From an uncultured Collinsella sp. (GTDB taxonomy: Bacteria; Actinomycetota; Coriobacteriia; Coriobacteriales; Coriobacteriaceae), in contig CALEBN010000015.1 of the NCBI GenBank assembly GCA_937943045.1, forward strand, positions 1 through 37,893: a DNA stretch of 37,893 nucleotides, written 5' to 3'. The position numbers and the translations under genes were made by a program. A model generated the notes under the pieces. The model was not told where the DNA came from. It worked only from the letters and a program-made list of their open reading frames with translations, and did not search any database. Below, piece after piece: positions 31,750-37,893 of the stretch. Each line of letters begins with the position of its first letter. The first letter of the stretch is position 1.

Positions 31750-32268
31750 ATGACGTGTAAGCTATCTGCCATCGTCGCCGTGTGTGACGATTGGGGCATT
31801 GGGTGCGAGGGCGACATGGTGGTGTCCAATCGCGCTGACATGCGCCATTTTGTGGTGTGCACCAAAGGTTGCCCGGTCATCATGGGGCGCAAGACGCTGC
31901 TGAGTTTTCCCGGCGGGCGTCCGCTCAAGAACCGCCGCAATATCGTGCTTACCCGCGACGAGGATTTTGCGGTCGAGGGCGTCGACGTGGTGCATAGCAT
32001 CGACGAGGCGCTCGCTGCGGTTGCCGATGAGCCCGTTGCGTGGGTGATCGGCGGCGGCGATGTCTATCGGCAGTTTTTGCCGTATTGCGCCGAGGCCAAG
32101 GTCACGCACGACCATTGCACCCATGCCGTGGACACGTACTTTCCCGACTTGGACGCCGATCCCGCGTGGGAAGTTGCGCGGCGCGAAGGGGTTGCCACGA
32201 TTGCCGCGGGCGAGGGCGACGAAGGCCTCGATTATGAGTTCGTGACGTATCGTCGCGTTGATGCTTAA
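31750..32268 (+). CDS. folA: Dihydrofolate reductase
   Basis: 172 residues. It reduces dihydrofolate, released by ThyA, back to tetrahydrofolate. Family motifs are LSAIVAVCDDWGIGCEGD, the acidic Asp in SNRADMRHF, PVIMGRKTLLSFPGG, NIVLTRD and VIGGGDVYRQFLPYC. The usual PW pair of the substrate pocket is replaced by VV, a form I recall from clostridial enzymes. ATG 31750 has AGGTGG five bases upstream. GTG 31741, directly after the thyA stop, is possible but lacks a ribosome-binding site. It is probably cotranscribed with thyA. Confidence 0.93.
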   Translation: MTCKLSAIVAVCDDWGIGCEGDMVVSNRADMRHFVVCTKGCPVIMGRKTLLSFPGGRPLKNRRNIVLTRDEDFAVEGVDVVHSIDEALAAVADEPVAWVIGGGDVYRQFLPYCAEAKVTHDHCTHAVDTYFPDLDADPAWEVARREGVATIAAGEGDEGLDYEFVTYRRVDA

Positions 32269-32312
32269 ATCTCCTATTTGCCCACGGTATTATCGGGTCG
32301 GAATGAGGAAGG

Positions 32313-32337
32313 GGCGGCGCCTGGCGTCGCCTCGTTT
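32313..32337 (+). terminator. Possible terminator after folA
   Basis: GGCGGCG (32313-32319) and CGTCGCC (32325-32331) form a 7-bp stem (one G-T pair) with a 5-nt loop. Only TCGTTT follows, so it is weak. Confidence 0.45.
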
Positions 32338-32377
32338 GATATAGATGCTGCTGTAAGAAGGGTACGGGCTTGCTGTT

Positions 32378-33292
32378 ATGACTGATGCCGTTGAGGTGCT
32401 GCGAATTGACTCGCTCGAGGATGAGCGGCTCGATGCCTACGTGCGACTGACCGAACGCGAGCTACGCTGCGTGCTGGAGCCGCAAAAGGGCATCTTTATC
32501 GCCGAGAGTGCCAAGGTTATCGAGCGCGCGGTGCGTGCCGGATATGAGCCGGTGAGCTTTCTTTTGGGCGAACGCTGGCTCGACCAGATGATGCCGCTGT
32601 TTGAGCGCCTGGTTGTGCGCGAGGACGCCGGCCCTGTTCCTGTGTTCGTTGCCTCCATGGAGCTCATGGAGCAATTGACGGGCTTTAACGTGACGCGCGG
32701 TGCGCTCGCGGCGTTTCGTCGCCCGCGGCAGATTCCGGTTGATGAGTTCTTGGGCGGCGTCGTCAAGGCTGCGGGGGAGCGTCCGGTGCGTGTGTGCGTG
32801 CTCGAGGGCATTGTCGACCACACCAACGTCGGCGCGATTTTCCGCTCGGCCGCCGCGCTCAATGTCGACGGCATTCTGGTGAGCCCTACGTGCTGTGACC
32901 CGCTGTACCGTCGCTCGGCCCGCGTGAGCATGGGGACCGTGTTTCAAGTGCCGTGGACGCGTATTGGCAGTGAGGCGCGCGTGTGGCCGCATGACGGCCT
33001 GGCGGCGCTTCACGATGCCGGTTTTTCGTGTGCCGCCATGGCGTTGACGGACGATTCAGTGTCGTTGGACGATCCCGCGCTACAGGAGATTGACCGCCTG
33101 GCAATCTTTATGGGCACCGAGGGTGCCGGCCTGGGCGCCAAGACCATCGCGGGCTGCGACCGGGCCGTGCGCATTCCGATGGCGCACGGGGTCGATTCGC
33201 TCAACGTGGCCGCGGCGAGTGCCGTCGCCTTTTGGCAGCTGTGCCCGCATGTGAGCAATGAGTATCACTACCAGCCGGGTTTGTATCACTAG
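32378..33292 (+). CDS. TrmH/SpoU-family RNA 2'-O-methyltransferase
   Basis: 304 residues. SpoU enzymes methylate ribose 2'-OH in rRNA or tRNA; the target here is unknown. An N-terminal RNA-binding-like domain (about 1-130, with IFIAESAKVIERAVRAG) leads to the knotted SAM-binding domain. Motif 1 is VDHTNVGAIFRSAAALNVDGILV, motif 2 is FMGTEGAGL, and motif 3 is IPMAHGVDSLNVAAASAVAFW. The ATG has only a distant AAGAAGGG ahead, so the start is less sure than the frame. It is a single-gene unit. Confidence 0.92.
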   Translation: MTDAVEVLRIDSLEDERLDAYVRLTERELRCVLEPQKGIFIAESAKVIERAVRAGYEPVSFLLGERWLDQMMPLFERLVVREDAGPVPVFVASMELMEQLTGFNVTRGALAAFRRPRQIPVDEFLGGVVKAAGERPVRVCVLEGIVDHTNVGAIFRSAAALNVDGILVSPTCCDPLYRRSARVSMGTVFQVPWTRIGSEARVWPHDGLAALHDAGFSCAAMALTDDSVSLDDPALQEIDRLAIFMGTEGAGLGAKTIAGCDRAVRIPMAHGVDSLNVAAASAVAFWQLCPHVSNEYHYQPGLYH

Positions 33293-33417
33293 GCAGATAG
33301 TTCGCACCGGGCTCTGATTCGGGGTGTTTCGGTCGATGCCGGTCGGTGCTAAGCTGCTATTGGTTTTGGCCTTAAATTGCCGTTTTGTTGTTTGACGTAT
33401 GCTGGTGGGGAGGGCGT

Positions 33418-34767
33418 GTGGCTAAGAAATCTACGGCTATCGATGTAACGCAGGGTGTTATTTGGCAGCAGCTTCTTTCGCTGTGCGTTCCCATCTTTTT
33501 TAGTTCGTTTTTTCAACAGGCCTACACGCTTATCGGTACCTATATCGTCGGCCAGTTTGGCGGCAAGCTTGCACTGGGTGGCATTCAGGCCACGATGGTG
33601 CTCACCGAGCTCTGCATTGGCTTTTGCGTTGGCGTCGGCGCCGGCTGCGCGGTCATTACCGGTCAGTATTTTGGCCAGCACGATGATGAGCGACTGAGTC
33701 GTTCGGTCCATACGGCCATGACCCTCGCGCTGGTGGGCGGTATCGTTTTCTCGATTCTTGGCATAGTGTTCGTTGAGCCCATGCTGGTGCTTATGAACAC
33801 GCCGCATGAGCTATTGGCCGAGGGCGTGGCCTATGCTCGTTGCTATTTTGCCGCTATGGTTGCGGCGCTGCTGCTCAATATGGGAACAGCACTGCTGCGC
33901 GCCGTGGGCGACACGCGCGGACCTGCTGTGATCATCGCTTCCGGCTGCCTTGTTAATGCGGTGCTGGATGTCATCTTCGTTGCCGTGCTTCATATGGAGG
34001 CTCTGGGCTGCGGCATCGCGGTGGCGCTGACCATTTGCTCCAACGCCACGATGATCGTGATTCGCATGATGCACGCACCGGGTGCGTGGCGGCTTTCGCT
34101 GTCCAAACTCGGCATTGATCCTGGCATTTGTAAGAGCATGATCTCGTGTGGTCTGCCGCTTGGCTTTCAGTCTGCTGCGTATTCGATTTCCAACGTTTTG
34201 ATTCAGGTGTCGGTCAACTCGTTTGGCGCCGATGTCACCACGGCGTGGGGTCTTTCGGGCCGTTTGGATGGCATTGTCTGGATGGTTACCGAGGCGCTTG
34301 GCGTGTCGATCACCACGTTCTCGGCACAGAACTTTGGCGCGCGCAACTACGAACGCATGCGCAAGGGCTACCATACGTCGCTCGTGCTGTCGTTTATGCT
34401 CATTGGTGGCCTGTCTGCCGTGCTGCTGGTGTTCTCGGCTCCTCTGTCGCGTCTGTTTGTCGACGATGCTTCGATTGCGGCGTACACCACGACGATTCTT
34501 CATTTCATCGCGCCGTTCTACGCCATCTTCTCGATTATCGAAAACGCGTCGGGCTCCATACGCGGTGCCGGCGTGAGCTTGCAGCCCATGCTGCTCACGA
34601 TTTTTGGCACCGTTGTGCTCAGGGTGATCTGGGTGTTTGCGATTATGCCGTTCGATCCGTCGCTTGAGCACCTGCTGCTGGTTTACCCTGTAACCTGGCT
34701 CATCACGGCCACGATGTTTACCATCTACCACCACAGTGGCAACTGGCTCGGCCGCGCCACTGCCTAA
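33418..34767 (+). CDS. MATE-family multidrug/toxin efflux transporter
   Basis: 449 residues with about 12 hydrophobic segments. MATE proteins export drugs or metabolites in exchange for Na+ or H+. The order is typical of the NorM/DinF-like bacterial group: WQQLLSLCVPIFFSSFFQQAYTLIGTYIVGQF at the start and ALLRAVGDTRGPAVI between segments 4 and 5. The repeated half begins at LGIDPGICKSMISCGLPLGFQSAAYSIS, with FSAQNFGARNYERM later. I chose GTG 33418 (MAKKS...) because GGGGAGGG lies just ahead. An ATG at 33385 in frame has no ribosome-binding site. The 125-bp region upstream shows no clear promoter or riboswitch. The substrate is unknown. Confidence 0.92.
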   Translation: MAKKSTAIDVTQGVIWQQLLSLCVPIFFSSFFQQAYTLIGTYIVGQFGGKLALGGIQATMVLTELCIGFCVGVGAGCAVITGQYFGQHDDERLSRSVHTAMTLALVGGIVFSILGIVFVEPMLVLMNTPHELLAEGVAYARCYFAAMVAALLLNMGTALLRAVGDTRGPAVIIASGCLVNAVLDVIFVAVLHMEALGCGIAVALTICSNATMIVIRMMHAPGAWRLSLSKLGIDPGICKSMISCGLPLGFQSAAYSISNVLIQVSVNSFGADVTTAWGLSGRLDGIVWMVTEALGVSITTFSAQNFGARNYERMRKGYHTSLVLSFMLIGGLSAVLLVFSAPLSRLFVDDASIAAYTTTILHFIAPFYAIFSIIENASGSIRGAGVSLQPMLLTIFGTVVLRVIWVFAIMPFDPSLEHLLLVYPVTWLITATMFTIYHHSGNWLGRATA

Positions 34768-34776
34768 TGACCCGTA

Positions 34777-34842
34777 GGGGACGGAGGAAAACGGATCATT
34801 GGCCCGGCGATAAGGCGAAATGATCCGTTTTCCTCCGTCCCC
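34777..34842. repeat. 24-bp perfect inverted repeat between convergent genes
   Basis: The left arm (34777-34800, beginning GGGGACGGAGGAAAACGG) and right arm (34819-34842) are exact complements around an 18-nt loop. The right arm is followed by CTTTGG, not a T-run. It lies 9 bp after the MATE stop and 10 bp before the cobO stop. It could end both transcripts, or be a REP- or MITE-like mobile palindrome. Confidence 0.85.
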
Positions 34843-34852
34843 TTTGGATCAA

Positions 34853-35338
34853 TTAGTATTCGATGCCTTGGCGGGCTAGGAGGCCTTCGTCGAAGTAGTG
34901 TTTGACGGGGCGCATTTCGGTGACCAGGTCCGCGAGGTCTGCGAGGGGCAGCAGGCCCCGGCCGGTGAGCACGAGCTCCGTAGTGGCGGGCTTTATCGCG
35001 ATCAGCGCTTCGACATCCTCGCGCGTCACAAAGCCGCGGCGCATGGCCTCGCCGAGTTCGTCCAAAATGAGCACGTCGACCTGCGAGATCTGTTCGCGTG
35101 CAAGTTCCATGATCTGCTCGGCGCAAGCCTCGGGTGTGTCGCGATCGGCCTGTATAATGCGCAGTCCCAGGCGCGGCGCGGCATCGTGTTCGGCGCAGTG
35201 CAGCTTCTTGGCAAACTGCAGCATGAGCACGTCGAGCCCATAACCCGTGGCGCGCATCGCCAATCCCAGCGCAGCCGTGGTTTTGCCCTTGCCGTCGCCC
35301 GTGTAGATCTGAACCTTGCCGACTTCCAGTGATGCCAT
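34853..35338 (-). CDS. cobO: Corrinoid adenosyltransferase, CobA/CobO (BtuR) type
   Basis: 161 residues, slightly short for this family. It transfers the adenosyl group of ATP to cob(I)alamin, making coenzyme B12. The P-loop GDGKGKTT is at 14-21. VLMLQFAKKL, the Walker B-like VDVLILDELGEAMRRG, and ELVLTGRGL are family segments. The C-terminus includes EMRPVKHYFDEGLLARQGIEY. GAAAGGACAGAG lies ahead of the ATG. The gene stands alone, with no cobalamin riboswitch in the 77 bp shared with ftsH, so it probably salvages external corrinoid. Confidence 0.93.
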   Translation of the reverse strand: MASLEVGKVQIYTGDGKGKTTAALGLAMRATGYGLDVLMLQFAKKLHCAEHDAAPRLGLRIIQADRDTPEACAEQIMELAREQISQVDVLILDELGEAMRRGFVTREDVEALIAIKPATTELVLTGRGLLPLADLADLVTEMRPVKHYFDEGLLARQGIEY

Positions 35339-35430
35339 CTCTGTCCTTTCGTGCCCGGCGTCGGTTTATCGCCGTCCGGGTTGGGTATTCTAGATAGCAT
35401 TATCAACCCCAGTAGATGGAGTTCAAGCAG

Positions 35431-37323
35431 ATGGAGATGGATGACAACAAACGTAGACGGAATATGATCCTCTACGTGCTCATCGCCTTCGTCGTCTACC
35501 TCGTGCTCTCGACCGTTCTGTTCCCCAACATCGGTCACACGCAGCAGATTACGAAGACCGATTACTCGACGTTTGTCAAAGCGCTCGATAAGAAGAGTGT
35601 CGACAAGGTCGAGTACAATACCGACGATTACACCATTTATTACACCAAGAAGGGCGAGGACGAGAACATCGCCTACAAGACGACCGGTGTGCCGAATGAC
35701 GCGGGCTTTACCGATCGTGTGCTTGAATCCGGCGCCTCCCTGGAGTCGGTCGTTCCCGATAAAAACTCGGGTCTGATGACCTACTACCTGCTTACGCTTA
35801 TTCTTCCCATGGCCATCTTCTTCCTGATCGGTTGGTGGCTCAACCGCCGTATGAAGAAGGCTATGGGCGATGACGGCCCGTCGATGAACTTTGGCGGCGG
35901 TGGCTTTGGCGGCGGTGGACTGGGTAAGTCCGGCGCTCGCGTTATCGCCTCCAAGGATGTGGGCGTGACCTTTAAAGATGTCGCTGGCCAGGAAGAGGCC
36001 AAGGAATCCCTCAAGGAGGTCGTCGACTTTCTGGAGAAGCCGCAACGCTACGAGGAAATTGGCGCCAAACTGCCGCGTGGTGCTCTCCTTGTTGGCCCTC
36101 CGGGTACCGGTAAAACCCTGCTCGCCAAGGCTGTTGCCGGCGAGGCGGGCGTGCCGTTCTTTAGCATTTCGGGTTCTGAGTTCGTCGAGATGTTCGTCGG
36201 CCGTGGCGCCGCCAAGGTCCGCGATCTGTTTAAGCAGGCCAAGGAAAAGGCCCCGTGCATCGTCTTTATCGACGAGATCGATACCATCGGCAAGAAGCGC
36301 GATGGCGGCGGCTTTAGTGGCAACGACGAGCGCGAGCAGACGCTCAACCAGCTGCTGACTGAGATGGACGGCTTCGATAACCACAAGGGTATCGTTGTCC
36401 TCGCTGCTACCAACCGTCCGGACAGCCTTGACCCGGCCCTGCTGCGCCCCGGTCGTTTTGATCGCCGCATCCCCGTTGAGCTGCCCGATCTGACCGGCCG
36501 CAAGAACATTCTTGAGCTGCATGCCAAGAGCGTGAAGACGGAGCCGCCGATTGACCTGACCGCGATTGCCCGCGCCACGCCCGGTGCTTCGGGCGCCGAC
36601 CTGGCCAACATCATCAACGAGGGCGCCCTGCGCGCGGTCCGCGAGGGTCGCAAGCGCGCGACCCAGGACGACTTTGAGGAGTCGGTGGAGGTCGTCATTG
36701 CTGGTCAGCAGCGTAAGTCCACGGTGCTGTCCGACCACGAGAAGCAGGTCGTTTCCTACCACGAGATCGGCCATGCTATCGTCGCAGCCCGCCAGAAGGG
36801 CTCCGCGCCGGTCACCAAGATCACCATCGTGCCGCGTACGAGCGGTGCTCTGGGCTACACCATGCAGGTCGAGGAGGATGAGCGCTTCCTGACCACGCGC
36901 CAGGAGGTGCTGGACAAGCTCGCTGTCTACTGCGGCGGACGTGCCGCCGAGGAGCTCATTTTTGGCGAGATGACGACCGGCGCAGCCAACGATATCGAGC
37001 AAGCAACCAAGCTCGCCCGCAACATGGTGACGCGCTTTGGTATGTCCGATGAGTTTGGCATGATGGCGCTCGGTACTGTCCAAAATGCGTACCTCAACCA
37101 GGATACGTCGCTCACCTGCGCCCCCGGTACGGCCGAGCGCGTGGACGCAATTGTCGCCAAGCTGATCGAGGATGCGCACGACCGCGCCCTGCAGATCCTG
37201 AAGGAGAACAAGTTTAAGCTCCATGAGCTGGCTCGTTATCTGTACAAGAAGGAGACGATCACGGGCGAGGAGTTTATGAATCTCCTCACGCGCGAGAATC
37301 CGCTGATGCCTAAGCAGCAGTAA
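35431..37323 (+). CDS. ftsH: ATP-dependent zinc metalloprotease FtsH
   Basis: About 630 residues. FtsH is a hexameric membrane protease that removes misassembled membrane proteins and some regulators. Transmembrane segment 1 (MILYVLIAFVVYLVLSTVLF) and segment 2 (YYLLTLILPMAIFFLIGWWL) flank a small external domain. A Gly-rich linker follows. The AAA domain has Walker A GPPGTGKT (222-229), Walker B IVFIDEID and the Arg-finger region LRPGRFDRR. The zinc motif is HEIGH at 444-448, with Ile where Ala is usual. GGAG nine bases ahead supports ATG 35431. ATG 35416 and 35437 are alternatives. A TATTCT at 35386 may be its -10, without a clear -35. Confidence 0.96.
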   Translation: MEMDDNKRRRNMILYVLIAFVVYLVLSTVLFPNIGHTQQITKTDYSTFVKALDKKSVDKVEYNTDDYTIYYTKKGEDENIAYKTTGVPNDAGFTDRVLESGASLESVVPDKNSGLMTYYLLTLILPMAIFFLIGWWLNRRMKKAMGDDGPSMNFGGGGFGGGGLGKSGARVIASKDVGVTFKDVAGQEEAKESLKEVVDFLEKPQRYEEIGAKLPRGALLVGPPGTGKTLLAKAVAGEAGVPFFSISGSEFVEMFVGRGAAKVRDLFKQAKEKAPCIVFIDEIDTIGKKRDGGGFSGNDEREQTLNQLLTEMDGFDNHKGIVVLAATNRPDSLDPALLRPGRFDRRIPVELPDLTGRKNILELHAKSVKTEPPIDLTAIARATPGASGADLANIINEGALRAVREGRKRATQDDFEESVEVVIAGQQRKSTVLSDHEKQVVSYHEIGHAIVAARQKGSAPVTKITIVPRTSGALGYTMQVEEDERFLTTRQEVLDKLAVYCGGRAAEELIFGEMTTGAANDIEQATKLARNMVTRFGMSDEFGMMALGTVQNAYLNQDTSLTCAPGTAERVDAIVAKLIEDAHDRALQILKENKFKLHELARYLYKKETITGEEFMNLLTRENPLMPKQQ

Positions 37324-37344
37324 TACTAGTTGCGCAGTCTCAAT

Positions 37345-37381
37345 CGCCCCATTTGAGTGTCCATCTCAAATGGGGCGTTTT
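37345..37381 (+). terminator. Intrinsic terminator after ftsH
   Basis: CGCCCCATTTGAG (37345-37357) pairs perfectly with CTCAAATGGGGCG (37365-37377) around a 7-nt loop, then TTTT. The next gene begins 19 bases later. Confidence 0.9.
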
Positions 37382-37399
37382 GCGTAGGGAGGGTTGTAT

Positions 37400-37891
37400 A
37401 TGAAGATTGTGGTAAGTGCCTGCTTGATGGGCGAGAGCTGCAAGTATAACGGACTCGACAACTATCATCGCGAGCTGGTCGAGGCTTGCGAGCGCACAGG
37501 GACCGAGGTACTCCTCGTATGTCCCGAGGTTTTTGGCGGTCTGCCCACGCCGCGCGACCCGTCCGAGATCGTGGGCGGTGAGGTCCGTACCTGCGAGGGC
37601 ATCTCGGTCGATCGCGAGTTTCGCCTGGGCGCTCAACGTGCGCTCGATATCTGCGAGCAAGCGGGCGGCCCTTCCGAAATTGTTGCGTGCGTCTTGCAGG
37701 ACCGTAGCCCCTCGTGCGGTGCAGGTCGCGTCTACGATGGCACTTTTAGCGGTACGCTCACCGCTGGCAACGGTGTTTTTGTCGATCTGCTGCTGCGTCA
37801 CGGGTACCGCGTGATTCCGGCTAGCGAGTTCGATCCCAGCATGTTGGAACATTGTCCACAGCACTCGAACCCAACACTTCCTCACGGGTGA
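37400..37891 (+). CDS. DUF523 family protein
   Basis: 163 residues. DUF523 proteins are small Cys-rich proteins of unknown function. The conserved pieces are here: VVSACLMGESCKYNG at the start, LLVCPEVFGGLPTPRDPSEI, and LQDRSPSCGAGRVYDG. There are Cys at about residues 9, 15, 42, 65, 86, 97 and 107, suggesting metal or Fe-S binding. ATG 37400 has GGGAGGG six bases upstream. An upstream in-frame TTG (37394) is less likely. The stop lies two bases before the window end, so the gene is complete. No promoter is clear; it may rely on read-through from ftsH. Confidence 0.9.
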   Translation: MKIVVSACLMGESCKYNGLDNYHRELVEACERTGTEVLLVCPEVFGGLPTPRDPSEIVGGEVRTCEGISVDREFRLGAQRALDICEQAGGPSEIVACVLQDRSPSCGAGRVYDGTFSGTLTAGNGVFVDLLLRHGYRVIPASEFDPSMLEHCPQHSNPTLPHG

Positions 37892-37893
37892 CC

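Noticed and set aside
35339..35430. Cobalamin riboswitch in front of cobO
   Set aside because: Only about 77 bp separate cobO and ftsH and no B12-box-like sequence is visible.
1..37893. CRISPR array, prophage, toxin-antitoxin or restriction system
   Set aside because: No regularly spaced repeats and no recognisable defence or phage genes were found in any part of the window.

Overview
The window is a GC-rich chromosomal segment from an actinobacterium of the class Coriobacteriia, most likely Collinsella or a close relative. The assignment is an inference. It rests on base composition, the actinobacterial order coaD / DivIVA-like protein / DUF177 / rpmF / plsX / acpP / rnc / smc / ftsY / ffh, clostridia-like variants of ThyA and DHFR, and the general look of the proteins. 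Almost everything is housekeeping. No phage, integrase, transposase or CRISPR array is visible.

Layout. (1) 1-1860: 3' part of leuS, closed by a terminator shared with a convergent orphan lipoprotein gene (1965-2537, minus). (2) 2800-14430: a strong promoter followed at once by an intrinsic terminator, then rimP-nusA-infB-rbfA-nrnA-truB-ribF-dnaG with overlaps or short gaps, then rpoD behind its own probable promoter. This joins transcription elongation, translation initiation, ribosome maturation, flavin synthesis, replication priming and the main sigma factor in one run. (3) 14444-14813: terminator, promoter and two identical tRNA-Asn genes, each followed by its own terminator. (4) 14972-29844: asp23-like, fakA-like, recG, rsmD, coaD, a SepIVA-like coiled-coil gene, DUF177, rpmF, plsX, acpP, rnc, smc, ftsY, ffh. 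This run covers envelope lipid precursors, division, RNA processing, chromosome organisation and membrane protein targeting. (5) 29845-37893: smaller units, namely a fused DUF134 / nitrogenase-cofactor-type regulator (minus), thyA-folA, a SpoU methyltransferase, a MATE transporter, a corrinoid adenosyltransferase (minus), ftsH, and a DUF523 gene.

The most unusual locus is 29961-30808. One gene fuses a DUF134 helix-turn-helix domain, a NifX/NifB-type cofactor-binding domain and a Cys/His-rich metal-binding tail. It holds a near-perfect internal Shine-Dalgarno and ATG exactly at the domain border. Its promoter is flanked by two related palindromes about 53 bp apart. Together these look like an autoregulated metal or Fe-S cofactor sensor able to make two proteins. 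Other points of interest are the promoter-terminator leader in front of rimP-nusA, a Cys3His tail on NusA in a locus lacking ylxR, and a 24-bp perfect inverted repeat between the MATE and cobO genes.
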